Origin: Sporosarcina sp. FSL K6-3457
GTDB lineage: Bacteria > Bacillota > Bacilli > Bacillales_A > Planococcaceae
DNA length: 64,000 nucleotides
Direction of reading: 5' to 3'
Assembly: GCF_038007285.1 (NCBI RefSeq)
Contig: NZ_JBBOWX010000001.1
Span: 372,001 to 436,000, forward strand
Shown here: in pieces, positions 8,896 to 18,083 of the stretch
Numbering within the stretch: position 1 is the first letter of the stretch
Layout: each line of letters begins with the position of its first letter
Program-made: the position numbers and the translations under genes
Notes under the pieces: model-generated
What the model was told of the DNA's origin: nothing
The model's input: the letters and a program-made list of their open reading frames with translations, nothing else
The model's database searches: none

Positions 8896-9396
8896 ATGAA
8901 AAAACGATTAATGCTCATTTTGCTTGCTATGACATTTGTTGTTGCAGCGTGTGGTCAGAAAGCTGATACAGACCATGAAAAAGACCATTTGGAAGTCGGA
9001 CAACACAAGCAATTACCAAATGGTGACTTGCAGGAAGTAACGGCGTCTGCCGCTGAATTACCAGCATTCCTAGATGATAAGTCAAAAGAAATGCGCCTTG
9101 TCTACCAAGTTGCGGGGACAGCAACGGATATTCTTGACTATATGCCATGCTATTGTGGCTGTGGCGATAGTGCGGGTCATGAAAGTAACACAAACTGTTT
9201 CGTTGATGAGGTTCGTGAAGATGGATCTGTCGTGTGGGACGACCACGGAACACGTTGCCAAGTTTGTCTTGAAATTGCGGTACAATCTGTAAAGATGACG
9301 CAAGAAGGAAAAACGTTAACAGAAGTACGTAATTTTATTGATGAAACCTATAAAGAAGGCTATGCACAACCAACAGATACAAAGATGCCGTCTTAA
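8896..9396 (+). CDS. PCYCGC-motif lipoprotein
   Basis: The 166-residue protein has a lipoprotein signal peptide (MKKRLMLILLAMTFVVAAC, lipobox VAAC with Cys 19) and a Cys-rich core, MPCYCGCGD near residue 82 followed by NCFVD and CQVCLE. This is the PCYCGC family of Bacillales, membrane-anchored proteins of unknown function whose conserved cysteines could bind metal or be redox active. AGGAGTG precedes ATG 8896. It ends in a bidirectional terminator shared with rsiV. Confidence 0.9.
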   Translation: MKKRLMLILLAMTFVVAACGQKADTDHEKDHLEVGQHKQLPNGDLQEVTASAAELPAFLDDKSKEMRLVYQVAGTATDILDYMPCYCGCGDSAGHESNTNCFVDEVREDGSVVWDDHGTRCQVCLEIAVQSVKMTQEGKTLTEVRNFIDETYKEGYAQPTDTKMPS

Positions 9397-9401
9397 ACAG
9401 A

Positions 9402-9443
9402 CATGAAAAAAGCAGACACAATCGCGTGTCTGCTTTTTTCATG
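9402..9443. terminator. Bidirectional terminator
   Basis: An 18-bp perfect stem (arms 9402-9419 and 9426-9443) contains A6 and T6 runs on opposite arms, so it can end both the PCYCGC gene (+) and rsiV (-). Confidence 0.92.
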
Positions 9444-9445
9444 AC

Positions 9446-10318
9446 TTATTTAATATACGTATCGCCTACAAGATGGTTTTTCAAAATGTCTGTTGGGATT
9501 TCAAATGTTTGGATGCCCATATAACCAGGAGCTATTTCGTATTTGTCGAATGAAATAACTAGTTTGTTCGTGTCGGTAATATAGAAAGACTGATCCAATT
9601 TGATTGTTTGGAAGTCCTCTGCAAACTCAGAATTCAAAAAGTAGATGTTATTTTCGTCTTCTGCCATTTTTCGCTCCATCTCACCTGCTATATAAGCACT
9701 AATTGTTTCGACGTATGTGTCATCTTTAAAAAGACTTGGCAATGTGATTAACACATTATTTTGCTTATCAATCGTGTCATACTTCATAATAGTAGAAGAA
9801 GATGCGACTGTGTTCACTTCGTAACGAGCAATCGATAGTAGTTGGTCGTTATCGGTCAATACTTCATAACCCGAGTCTACGCCCATATGACCGCCGCCAG
9901 CCTTCTCTAATTCTGCAACATCTTTTTCAAACTGTTCGAAAAGCACTTTGTTTTCTTCTATATACTTATTGTTTAAAGTAGCTTGTAATTCTTTATTGCT
10001 CAACCCTTCAATTGCAGGTGTCGAGACATCCGCTTGATACGTTTCTTTGTCCACTGTCAATTGTTGCACGGTTAAGACGTTGACGAATGTGCCGAGTACG
10101 GGAACATTGGCCATTGCCTGTGCAAAGGATGGACTCATATTGATACTTCCTAGAAAAAGAGCAGCTGCTGCAGCGGCACCGATTGCCCACTGTTTAAAAA
10201 CGGGACGTTTTTTGCGTGAAGCCTTTGCCTTGTTGATAGATGCATTCACAATATCCTCTAACTCGGACGGGATTTCTGTTTCACTATAATCTTTTTTCAG
10301 CTTATTTAACTTTTTCAT
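9446..10318 (-). CDS. rsiV: Anti-sigma factor RsiV-like (DUF3298)
   Basis: A 290-residue single-span membrane protein: cytoplasmic N-terminus (1-43), one hydrophobic segment (about 44-62, AIGAAAAAALFLG), then an extracytoplasmic region ending in a DUF3298 domain with SFDKYEIAPGYMGIQTFEIP near the C-terminus. RsiV of B. subtilis is the lysozyme-binding anti-sigma factor of SigV and has the same size and order. Its ATG overlaps the stop of the upstream sigma gene as ATGA, implying translational coupling. The ligand here is an inference from the family. Confidence 0.85.
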   Translation of the reverse strand: MKKLNKLKKDYSETEIPSELEDIVNASINKAKASRKKRPVFKQWAIGAAAAAALFLGSINMSPSFAQAMANVPVLGTFVNVLTVQQLTVDKETYQADVSTPAIEGLSNKELQATLNNKYIEENKVLFEQFEKDVAELEKAGGGHMGVDSGYEVLTDNDQLLSIARYEVNTVASSSTIMKYDTIDKQNNVLITLPSLFKDDTYVETISAYIAGEMERKMAEDENNIYFLNSEFAEDFQTIKLDQSFYITDTNKLVISFDKYEIAPGYMGIQTFEIPTDILKNHLVGDTYIK

Positions 10319-10812
10319 AATCTAAATTCCTCCCCAACTTCAATACGTAATTTCTTCAATGCCGCATATAATCTCGTCTTGACTGTATTGATATTGTCGC
10401 CCGTCACTTCGGCAATCTCTTCGATTTTCAAATCCTCGAAAAATCGAAGAATGATAAGCGTCTTGTATTTCGGCGGTAGCTGGTCAATGGCGTTTTGCAA
10501 GTCTATATCCGTAAATTCATCTTTCTGTTGCGGTAAAAAGCTACCGAGAATGTCATCGTCCATCACAGTTACCCGCTGATGCTTGCGGATAAAATCAATC
10601 GCCGTATTGACGACTATCCGATAAAACCATGTTTTCAAAAAGCTTAACTCATCGAGTCGATCCACTGAATGTAGTGCCTTTACAATGGCATCTTGTACAA
10701 TATCGAGCGCATTTTCTTTATTGCGTACATAGCTATATGCTAGCCGATAATGGGCTTCACGGTTTTCAACTATAAATTTTTCAACAAGTTCAAACTTCTC
10801 ATTTTTTGTCAT
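10315..10812 (-). CDS. sigV: ECF sigma factor, SigV-like
   Basis: A 165-residue ECF sigma factor with region 2 (YRLAYSYVRNKENALDIVQDA, then FLKTWFYRIVVNTAIDFIRK, about residues 20-85) and region 4 (LPPKYKTLIILRFFEDLKIEEIAEV..NTVKTRLYAALKKL, about 108-155). Similarity to B. subtilis SigV and the RsiV partner support the name. ATG 10812 is preferred over ATG 10845 because GGAGAAGGTG lies between them. The oatA and yrhK genes that follow sigV-rsiV in B. subtilis are absent here. Confidence 0.85.
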   Translation of the reverse strand: MTKNEKFELVEKFIVENREAHYRLAYSYVRNKENALDIVQDAIVKALHSVDRLDELSFLKTWFYRIVVNTAIDFIRKHQRVTVMDDDILGSFLPQQKDEFTDIDLQNAIDQLPPKYKTLIILRFFEDLKIEEIAEVTGDNINTVKTRLYAALKKLRIEVGEEFRL

Positions 10813-10869
10813 GACAAAAGATTCACCTTCTCCAATTTCCAACATGTCGCGAACACGTTACAATTATTT

Positions 10870-10896
10870 GACGGGGGATAGCCGTGAAAAGTTTGA
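10870..10896 (-). promoter_or_regulatory. Candidate ECF (autoregulatory) promoter of sigV
   Basis: On the minus strand TCAAACTTTT (-35 at 10896-10891) is followed after 17 bases by CGTC (10873-10870). AAC in the -35 and CGTC in the -10 are typical of ECF promoters, including autoregulated sigV-type genes. Confidence 0.55.
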
Positions 10897-10984
10897 TTTA
10901 TGAATGTAATGTAGTTCACGGAATATTTTGTAAGGTAATCGTAAAGCTATGGTAAAATAAATACAAGAGTAGGGAGTGAGGAAA

Positions 10985-11641
10985 ATGAAGGATATACCAT
11001 TTGTTGCATCATGGAGCGGTGGGAAAGATTCTGCAATGGCGTATTATCGGGCGCTACAAGCAGGAGGTATTCCGCAACGGTTGTGGACAATGTTTGAGGA
11101 GGATAAAGAGCGGTCAAAATCGCATGCACTACCTTTTGCGGTTGTTGAGGCACAGGCAGAAAAGTTAGGCGTGCCATTGATGATTCGGGGAGCGAGCTGG
11201 AGTAGCTATGAGGCGCAGTTTTTGGATGCCATGCAAGCATGCAAAAAGTTGGACATTGACCATGCTGTTTTCGGAGATATCGATCTTGAAGATCATTTAC
11301 AATGGGTACAGAAAACCTGTGCAAAGGTTGACATGAAGGCGGTACATCCATTATGGCTAGAGCCCCGTCGTAGCTTGTTAGAGGAATTTGTGGCAGCGGG
11401 ATTCGAGGCCTATATTGTTGTGGTCAATACAAAAATGATGCCAGCACATTTCATTGGCCGCAAATTTACTATTGAACTGATGGATGAATTGGATGCACTC
11501 GGCATTGATTCGTGTGGAGAATCTGGTGAATTCCATACGGTTGTTGTGGATGGACCGATTTTCACTGAACGTGTGCCTGTTGTGTTTTCGAGGCAGCATG
11601 AACGGGATAGCTATGTGTTTTTGGACGTGACACTAAGCTAA
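10985..11641 (+). CDS. Dph6-like ATP pyrophosphatase (DUF71 family)
   Basis: A 218-residue protein with the PP-loop SWSGGKDSAMAYY at residues 9-21 and the family signature GESGEFHT near residue 181. Eukaryotic and archaeal members are diphthine-ammonia ligases, but bacteria lack diphthamide, so the bacterial substrate is unknown; an adenylating amidation or thiolation is likely. ATG 10985 has a GGAG about eight bases upstream and is preferred over GTG 10976. A TGG-TAAAAT extended -10 at about 10950 may be its promoter. Confidence 0.85.
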   Translation: MKDIPFVASWSGGKDSAMAYYRALQAGGIPQRLWTMFEEDKERSKSHALPFAVVEAQAEKLGVPLMIRGASWSSYEAQFLDAMQACKKLDIDHAVFGDIDLEDHLQWVQKTCAKVDMKAVHPLWLEPRRSLLEEFVAAGFEAYIVVVNTKMMPAHFIGRKFTIELMDELDALGIDSCGESGEFHTVVVDGPIFTERVPVVFSRQHERDSYVFLDVTLS

Positions 11642-11667
11642 ATGTCTAATGAAAAGGGGTGTTTTCA

Positions 11668-12162
11668 TTGCGTGCGAAGAGTTGGAAATGGCTCTTGCCA
11701 GTCATGTTGATGTTAGGGGCATGTTCGTCTACGGTTTATCCTAAAGAAATGCCTGATGACTTTGATTTTAGTGTGGAGTATGGGGTGGGAGGCAAGCGGA
11801 AAGTCGATACTTTTACAGACACTGTTGTGAAAGATTTAGTGATGGATGGCGTAGTGGAGGTATCTATAGCATTAACGGATGAAGAGATGCAGGATATTTA
11901 TAGGAAGATGGTTGCTGTCGATATGATGGGGGAGCTGGATTTTGAGAGTGATGGAAACGCACACTGTGCGACCGAACCTGAAATACGAACGGAATGGATT
12001 ATTCATCTAAATGGGGATTTGAATACTATTCAGTATGCGACACTTTGTAATAATACATCGAATTCACTAGCTATTATGAAGTTGCAGGACTATATTCATG
12101 AGATAGTGGCGGTAAAAGAAGAGTATCAAAAGCTTCCAGAGCCGAATGGGTATTATGAATAA
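11668..12162 (+). CDS. Putative lipoprotein of unknown function
   Basis: A 164-residue protein with a short signal peptide and lipobox LGAC (Cys near residue 18), then an acidic soluble domain with two further cysteines (in the phrases AHCATEP and ATLCNN) that could form a disulphide. I do not recognise the family. TTG 11668 follows AAAAGGGGTG at a good distance; the in-frame GTG at 11659 lies inside that site. It starts 26 bases after the Dph6-like gene and may be cotranscribed. Confidence 0.7.
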   Translation: MRAKSWKWLLPVMLMLGACSSTVYPKEMPDDFDFSVEYGVGGKRKVDTFTDTVVKDLVMDGVVEVSIALTDEEMQDIYRKMVAVDMMGELDFESDGNAHCATEPEIRTEWIIHLNGDLNTIQYATLCNNTSNSLAIMKLQDYIHEIVAVKEEYQKLPEPNGYYE

Positions 12163-12226
12163 AAGTACGTTTCCGTAAAAATAAAAACGTATTCTTAAAT
12201 TGATTTGATAAAAGGGGCTAAGAAAT

Positions 12227-13216
12227 ATGTATATTGCAGATGACAAGCGGTATGAGAATATGATTTATCGAAACGTCGGAAACAGTGGCTTAAAATTGCC
12301 TGCTATTTCACTTGGTTTATGGACTAACTTTGGTGATGTTGATGTATTTGAAAATTACCGTGCCATGGTTCGGAAATCCTTTGATTTAGGAATTACTCAT
12401 TTTGACCTCGCAAATAATTACGGGCCTCCTGCAGGAAGTGCGGAGGAAAACTTTGGTCGGATTCTGAAGAAGGATTTTAAAAGTTATCGTGATGAAATGA
12501 TTATATCTACTAAAGCTGGATATTATATGTGGCCAGGGCCGTACGGGGACGGGGGTTCTAAGAAATATATTATGTCTAGTATGGATCAAAGCTTGCGTAG
12601 ATTAGGGGTAGACTATGTGGATATCTTCTATTCACATCGTCCAGATCCGGATACTCCTTTGGAGGAAACAGCCGGAGCGTTAGATTTGCTAGTCAGGCAA
12701 GGAAAGGCTCTCTATATAGGCATTTCAAATTATACGGCACAGCAAACAAGAGACATCAGTAAACTATTTTCTGACATGAAGACCCCATTTATTATCCACC
12801 AACCTTCGTATAGCCTATTTAATCGATGGATTGAAGATGGCTTAAAGGATGTTTTAGTAGAAAAGCAATTGGGGGCTATTGCCTTTAGTCCATTGGCGCA
12901 AGGATTACTAACCAATCGTTACATACACGGTATTCCGGAAGATTCACGTGCAAACCGAACGACAAATCCTTTCCTAAATAAGGCCAACGTAGAAGTGACA
13001 ATTGACAAGGTGAAACAATTAAATGAGGTAGCGAATGGTAGAAATCAAACATTAGCTGAAATGGCGATTGCTTGGATTTTACGTGATGGTATTGTAACGA
13101 GTGTCTTAATTGGTGCAAGTCGAGTGAGTCAGATTGAGGAAAATGTGAAAGCGTTGCAAAATATTGAGTTTAGTAAAGAAGAATTAGCTGCGATTGATGA
13201 AATTTTGGCGAAGTGA
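12227..13216 (+). CDS. Aldo/keto reductase (YghZ/Gpr-like)
   Basis: A 329-residue NADPH-dependent oxidoreductase with a TIM barrel. It shows FDLANNYGPPAGSAEENFG (catalytic Asp and Tyr region), STKAGYYMWPGPYGDGGSKKY (catalytic Lys) and YVDIFYSHRPDPDTPLEE (catalytic His region). The long GPYGDGGS insertion is typical of the YghZ subgroup (L-glyceraldehyde-3-phosphate reductase in E. coli). AGGGG precedes ATG 12227. A strong terminator follows, so it is probably a single-gene unit. Confidence 0.92.
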   Translation: MYIADDKRYENMIYRNVGNSGLKLPAISLGLWTNFGDVDVFENYRAMVRKSFDLGITHFDLANNYGPPAGSAEENFGRILKKDFKSYRDEMIISTKAGYYMWPGPYGDGGSKKYIMSSMDQSLRRLGVDYVDIFYSHRPDPDTPLEETAGALDLLVRQGKALYIGISNYTAQQTRDISKLFSDMKTPFIIHQPSYSLFNRWIEDGLKDVLVEKQLGAIAFSPLAQGLLTNRYIHGIPEDSRANRTTNPFLNKANVEVTIDKVKQLNEVANGRNQTLAEMAIAWILRDGIVTSVLIGASRVSQIEENVKALQNIEFSKEELAAIDEILAK

Positions 13217-13238
13217 AACAGTAGATACTCCTATCGGG

Positions 13239-13286
13239 AAAAGGTCCATCTATGCACATAATACTGTGCATAGATGGACCTTTTTT
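13239..13286 (+). terminator. Intrinsic terminator after the aldo/keto reductase gene
   Basis: Near-perfect 20-bp stem (arms around GGTCCATCTATGCACA and its complement, loop TAATAC) followed by six T at 13281-13286. Confidence 0.93.
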
Positions 13287-13327
13287 AAATAAATATGAAT
13301 TTACAAATTATAATATAGAATATACAT

Positions 13328-13355
13328 TTACATAACTAAGTATATACATTATAAT
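13328..13355 (+). promoter_or_regulatory. Promoter with palindromic operator for the sugar cluster
   Basis: TTACAT (13328-13333), a 16-base spacer and TATAAT (13350-13355) form the promoter. Inside the spacer, GTATATAC at 13340-13347 is a perfect palindrome fitting the GTnTAnAC-type operators of GntR/HutC-family repressors such as TreR and NagR. The likely ligand-responsive regulator is the UTRA-domain gene at 19108. Confidence 0.6.
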
Positions 13356-13385
13356 GAGAGCGATAATAATACTGGGGGTGTATTC

Positions 13386-14342
13386 ATGAAAGCAGCTCAA
13401 ATAATGAATGAATATAAGGGGTATATGGGGCAAGGAGAAAAACCTGTTGATTTTGATCACTTTTGGGATAATGAACTAAAAAAACTTGATGAACTATCAT
13501 TGGGTTATGAGTTGGAAAAGGTAGAAATCCCTTCAAAGATTGCTGAATTTTATAATTTATATTTTATCGGTGTGAATGGTGCGAAAATAAGATGTCAATA
13601 TATTAGACCTAAACATATTCAAGGTAAAGTACCGGGCATGCTAATGTTCCATGGCTATCATGGAGATAGTGGGGACTTTACTGACAAGCTGTCCTGGGTA
13701 GCGGAAGGTTATGCTGTATTGGCGATGGATTGTCGAGGACAGGGAGGATTGTCAGAGGATAATACCGTTGCCAAAGGAACAGCACTTAAGGGCTTCATTA
13801 TCCGGGGAGTTGAGGAAGGTCCAAAAAAGTTATACTATCGTCAAGTTTTCTTGGACACAGTTCAAACGGCGAGAATCTTAATGTCAATGGATGAAGTAGA
13901 TGAACAATCCATAGTTGCCCAAGGTGCTTCTCAAGGCGGTGCATTGTCGTTAGTATGTGCTGCATTAGAGCCGAGGATAAAAAAAGTGCTAGCGCAATAT
14001 CCATTTTTAAGTGATTATCGCAAAACATTTGAATTTGATATTAGTGCCTCTGCCTATGAAGAACTACATTATTGGTTTAGATTTCGTGACCCTATGCACG
14101 AAAGGGAAGAAGAATTTTTCCGTACATTAGAATATATTGACCTTCAACATCTTGCCCCGCGCATAAAAGCAGAAGTGAAATGGGCAATTGGTTTAGAAGA
14201 CGGCGTCTGTTTCCCAGCTACACAATTCGCTGTGTATAACAAAATCAATGCTAAAAAAGAAATGATTGTGTTCCCAGAATACGGGCATGAATATTTGCCG
14301 AAATTAGGAGATAAGGTTAGGAGGTTTTTTGTGAATGAATGA
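13386..14342 (+). CDS. Acetyl xylan esterase / cephalosporin-C deacetylase family esterase
   Basis: A 318-residue alpha/beta hydrolase of the AXE1 family. It has MDCRGQGG, nucleophile elbow GASQGG with Ser near residue 181, acid region GLEDGVCFPATQ near 269, and YGHEY with catalytic His near 300. These enzymes remove acetyl groups from oligosaccharides. No signal peptide is seen, so it acts on imported sugars. It is the first gene of the carbohydrate cluster and overlaps the next gene by eight bases. Confidence 0.9.
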   Translation: MKAAQIMNEYKGYMGQGEKPVDFDHFWDNELKKLDELSLGYELEKVEIPSKIAEFYNLYFIGVNGAKIRCQYIRPKHIQGKVPGMLMFHGYHGDSGDFTDKLSWVAEGYAVLAMDCRGQGGLSEDNTVAKGTALKGFIIRGVEEGPKKLYYRQVFLDTVQTARILMSMDEVDEQSIVAQGASQGGALSLVCAALEPRIKKVLAQYPFLSDYRKTFEFDISASAYEELHYWFRFRDPMHEREEEFFRTLEYIDLQHLAPRIKAEVKWAIGLEDGVCFPATQFAVYNKINAKKEMIVFPEYGHEYLPKLGDKVRRFFVNE

Positions 14343-16584
14343 TAACTTTCAAATGATTAAGGTGAATGACCTTACCAAAGAATTTCATTTAACGAACGGG
14401 AAAATCAGTTACCTATTTCGAGTGATTCAAAATAATGGGCAATTAGAGCATTTGTATTTTGGGAAAAGTATGCGCCATCGAGACCACTTTGATTATTTAA
14501 CAGAAAGAGAAGTTCGTCCTTCCAATAATCAATTCGAGGGTGATCATACATCCTCCATGGAGCATATTAAACAGGAATATCCTACTTTTGGGGCAACAGA
14601 TTTTCGTCATCCAGCACAACAAATCCGTTATCCTAAAGGGGATCGAATTACCGATTTTCGATATGAACAGCATAAGTCTTATCATGGAAAACCAGCTTTA
14701 ACAGGATTACCTGCAACGTATGTTGAAGATTCTACAGAAGCAGAGACGCTAGAAATTATTCTTCAAGATACATATTCTGAACTTAAGCTTCATTTGTTTT
14801 ACACCGTATTTGCTGATTACTCGGCAATTGCTAGAAGTGCGAAGTATGTAAATCATGGTGCGGAAACGTTTAGTTTAGAAGCGGCGATGAGTGCAAGTAT
14901 TGATTTTCCGGACAAGAATTTTGAATTAGTCCATTTAAATGGTGCGTGGGCTCGCGAAAATCAGATGGAAAGAACGCCGATCATAACAGGAACTCAATCG
15001 GTTTCGAGTGCCCGCGGAGCAAGTAGTCATGTCCATAACCCATTTATGGCATTGGTTCGCCCAGACACGACAGAGCATCATGGTGAAGTATACGGTTTTA
15101 GTTTAATTTATAGCGGGAATTTTTTAGCTCAAGTGGAAATTGATACGTATCAAGTAACACGAGCAATGATTGGCATTAACCCTTTTGAATTTAGCTGGCA
15201 GTTAAAGCCTCAAGAAGTTTTCCAAACACCGGAAGCTGTCATGGTATATGCAGAACATGGGTTGAATGACATGAGTCAGACATTCCATAATTTATATCGA
15301 AAAAGACTGGCACGAGGAGAATGGAGAGACAAGGAGCGTCCAATCTTAGTCAATAACTGGGAAGCTACTTATTTTGATTTTAATGAAGAAAAGATCCTTG
15401 ATATTGCAAAAACGGGCGCAGAATTAGGGATGGAATTATTTGTGTTGGATGATGGTTGGTTTGGAGAGCGTCATGATGATACATCATCTCTCGGTGATTG
15501 GTTCGAGAATAGGGACAAGTTGCCGGATGGGATCAAAGGGCTGTCAACAAAAGTTAAACAATTGAACATCAAATTCGGGCTATGGTTTGAACCGGAGATG
15601 ATTTGCAAAGATACGAAGTTGTTTCAAGAGCACCCTGATTGGATTATGCAAGTACCAGGAAAAAGCGTTTCTCACGGAAGAAATCAGTTCGTCCTAGACT
15701 TTTCTCGACAAGAAGTTGTGGATCACATTTTTGAACAGATGGATGCTATTTTAGTTGATGGCAATGTGGACTACATTAAGTGGGATATGAATCGTTATAT
15801 ATCTGAAGCTTATTCCCTAGCATTACCGGCAGAGCAGCAAGGCGAAGTGTATCACCGCTATATTCTAGGGGTGTATCGTTTATATGAAAGATTGATAGAG
15901 AAGTATCCACATATCCTTTTTGAATCATGTGCTGGTGGCGGAGCAAGATTTGACCCTGGAATGCTGTACTACGCACCTCAAGCATGGGCAAGTGATGATA
16001 CAGATGCAGTGGAAAGATTAAAAATTCAATATGGAACATCATTGGTCTATCCTTTATCGAGCATGGGCAGTCATGTATCAGCTGTTCCAAACCATCAGGT
16101 GGGTAGGATGACAAGTCTTGAAATGAGGACGAATGTAGCTTATTTCGGAACATTTGGTTATGAATTAGATATTACTTTGCTGTCAGATGAAGAAAAAGAG
16201 CAAGTGAAAAGGGATATAGTCTTTTTCAAAAAGCATCGTAAGCTATTCCAGCAAGGACAATTTATTCGCTTAAGTAGTCCATTTACAAGTAATGAAACTG
16301 CTTGGATGGTTGTGTCGGAAGACCAATCAGAAGCGATTGTTGGTTATTATGAAGTGTTGGCAAAACCGAATCGTCCATATGAGCGCTTAGTCTTAAAGGG
16401 ACTAGCAGAAGACAAGCTTTATAGAATTAATGATTCTGACGTGTCAAGATTTGGTGATGATCTTATGCAAATTGGTCTATTATTTGGCGAGAACTTTATT
16501 GGTAAAGCGAGTGAGTACTGGGCGAAAGAGAAAATTAAGGACTTTAATAGTAAACTATTTCATTTAAAAGCAATTACAGAATAA
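14335..16584 (+). CDS. Alpha-galactosidase, glycoside hydrolase family 36
   Basis: A 749-residue GH36 enzyme with an N-terminal beta-supersandwich, a central barrel with VLDDGWFGERHDD and LGDWFENRDKLP, nucleophile Asp in YIKWDMNR near residue 483, and acid/base Asp in ASDDTDAVERLKIQYG near 555. It releases terminal alpha-galactose from raffinose-type sugars or galactosides. No signal peptide, so cytoplasmic. Overlap with the upstream esterase (start inside GTGAATGAATGA) suggests coupled translation. Confidence 0.95.
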   Translation: MNDNFQMIKVNDLTKEFHLTNGKISYLFRVIQNNGQLEHLYFGKSMRHRDHFDYLTEREVRPSNNQFEGDHTSSMEHIKQEYPTFGATDFRHPAQQIRYPKGDRITDFRYEQHKSYHGKPALTGLPATYVEDSTEAETLEIILQDTYSELKLHLFYTVFADYSAIARSAKYVNHGAETFSLEAAMSASIDFPDKNFELVHLNGAWARENQMERTPIITGTQSVSSARGASSHVHNPFMALVRPDTTEHHGEVYGFSLIYSGNFLAQVEIDTYQVTRAMIGINPFEFSWQLKPQEVFQTPEAVMVYAEHGLNDMSQTFHNLYRKRLARGEWRDKERPILVNNWEATYFDFNEEKILDIAKTGAELGMELFVLDDGWFGERHDDTSSLGDWFENRDKLPDGIKGLSTKVKQLNIKFGLWFEPEMICKDTKLFQEHPDWIMQVPGKSVSHGRNQFVLDFSRQEVVDHIFEQMDAILVDGNVDYIKWDMNRYISEAYSLALPAEQQGEVYHRYILGVYRLYERLIEKYPHILFESCAGGGARFDPGMLYYAPQAWASDDTDAVERLKIQYGTSLVYPLSSMGSHVSAVPNHQVGRMTSLEMRTNVAYFGTFGYELDITLLSDEEKEQVKRDIVFFKKHRKLFQQGQFIRLSSPFTSNETAWMVVSEDQSEAIVGYYEVLAKPNRPYERLVLKGLAEDKLYRINDSDVSRFGDDLMQIGLLFGENFIGKASEYWAKEKIKDFNSKLFHLKAITE

Positions 16585-16608
16585 AAGCATAGAAGGAGAG
16601 ACTGGACA

Positions 16609-18000
16609 ATGAGAAAATTCCCGGAAAACTTTTGGTGGGGCGCTGCAACTTCAGGGCCACAAAGTGAAGGACGATTTAATAAGAAACACGCGAACGTTTT
16701 TGATTATTGGTATGAGGTTGAACCAGAAGAGTTTTACGACCACGTAGGGCCCGATACAGCTTCTAATTTTTATCATAGTTATGCTGAGGATATTCAATTA
16801 ATGAAGGACATTAATTTGAATTCTGTCCGTACTTCCATTCAATGGACACGGTTAATAGATGATTTTGAAACAGCTACAGTAAATCCAGATGGCGTCAGGT
16901 ATTATAATGCGATTATTGATGAATTTATCAAGCAAGGAATTACACCTGTAATGGCATTGCATCATTTTGATTTACCAGTTGAGCTTTACCATAAATATGG
17001 TGGTTGGGAATCAAAACATGTTGTGGAGCTGTTTGCAAAGTTTGCTGAAAGATGTTTCGAGTTGTTTGGTGACCGTGTAAAGGATTGGTTTACATTTAAC
17101 GAGCCGATGGTTATAGTTGATGGGCAATACTTGTATCAATTTCATTATCCGAAGCTAATCGATGGGAAAAAGGCAGTACAAGTTGCGTATAATCTTAACT
17201 TAGCGTCAGCAAAGGCTATTCAAGCATTTCGTAAATTAGATCTTCCGCAAAAAGGGGCGCGAATTGGGACTGTTTTAAATCTCACTCCCTCATATCCGGC
17301 TAGTGACCATGAGGCGGATATAGAAGCAGGTAGAATTGCCGACCTATGGAGAAATGAAATGTTCTTAAATGTAGCGGTATTTGGGGAATTCCCAGCTGCA
17401 TTAGTAGAGCTTTTGACAAAAGATAAAGTCATATGGGAGTCAACGGAAGAGGAGTTGGCGATTCTTAAAGCCAATACAATTGATGTGTTGGGTGTGAATT
17501 TCTATCATCCATCCCGTGTGAAGGCGCCTGATATTTCACCAAATAGTACAGCTAATTGGATGCCAGATCGTTATTATGATTCTTATGACATGCCTGGAAG
17601 ACGAATGAATGTCGATAAAGGATGGGAGATCTATCCTGAGGCTTTATATGATATTGCCATTAATATTCGTGATAATTATAAAAATATTGACTGGTTTGTT
17701 TCTGAAAATGGAATGGGTGTTTCACAAGAAGAGCGCTTCTTAAATGAAGAGGGCGTTATCGATGATGATTATCGTATTGATTTTATTACAGAGCATTTAG
17801 AATGGCTTCATAAGGGGATTGAAGAAGGATCGAATTGCTTCGGTTATCACTTATGGACACCAATTGATTGCTGGTCATGGAAAAATGCGTATCGCAATCG
17901 TTACGGATTTATATCCAATAATATTCACACTCAGATTAAAACGATTAAAAAGTCAGGGCATTGGATTAAGGAAGTAAGTAAAAATAATGGACTGAAATAA
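16609..18000 (+). CDS. Glycoside hydrolase family 1 (beta-glucosidase / 6-phospho-beta-glucosidase)
   Basis: A 463-residue GH1 enzyme: N-terminal FPENFWWGAATSGPQSEG, acid/base Glu in TFNEPM near residue 165 and nucleophile Glu in VSENGMGV near 366. SENGMGV is more frequent in the 6-phospho-beta-glycosidase branch than in plain glucosidases, so a phosphorylated substrate is possible. Together with the ROK kinase next door, the cluster could phosphorylate a beta-glycoside and then cleave it. Located 24 bases after the alpha-galactosidase with an AGAAGGAGAG site. Confidence 0.9.
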   Translation: MRKFPENFWWGAATSGPQSEGRFNKKHANVFDYWYEVEPEEFYDHVGPDTASNFYHSYAEDIQLMKDINLNSVRTSIQWTRLIDDFETATVNPDGVRYYNAIIDEFIKQGITPVMALHHFDLPVELYHKYGGWESKHVVELFAKFAERCFELFGDRVKDWFTFNEPMVIVDGQYLYQFHYPKLIDGKKAVQVAYNLNLASAKAIQAFRKLDLPQKGARIGTVLNLTPSYPASDHEADIEAGRIADLWRNEMFLNVAVFGEFPAALVELLTKDKVIWESTEEELAILKANTIDVLGVNFYHPSRVKAPDISPNSTANWMPDRYYDSYDMPGRRMNVDKGWEIYPEALYDIAINIRDNYKNIDWFVSENGMGVSQEERFLNEEGVIDDDYRIDFITEHLEWLHKGIEEGSNCFGYHLWTPIDCWSWKNAYRNRYGFISNNIHTQIKTIKKSGHWIKEVSKNNGLK

Positions 18001-18009
18001 TGAGTAGGA

Positions 18010-18066
18010 GAAGCATCTGTTTTGTTGAAATGAAAAAGGTTAACCTAACAAAACAGATGCTTTCTA
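18010..18066 (+). terminator. Hairpin between GH1 and ROK genes (terminator or attenuator)
   Basis: Arms 18010-18026 and 18047-18063 pair over about 17 bp with a 20-base loop containing the palindrome AGGTTAACCT. The T tract is short (TTTCTATT), so partial termination that lowers downstream expression is plausible. Confidence 0.65.
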
Positions 18067-18083
18067 TTAAAGGAGGATAGGAT

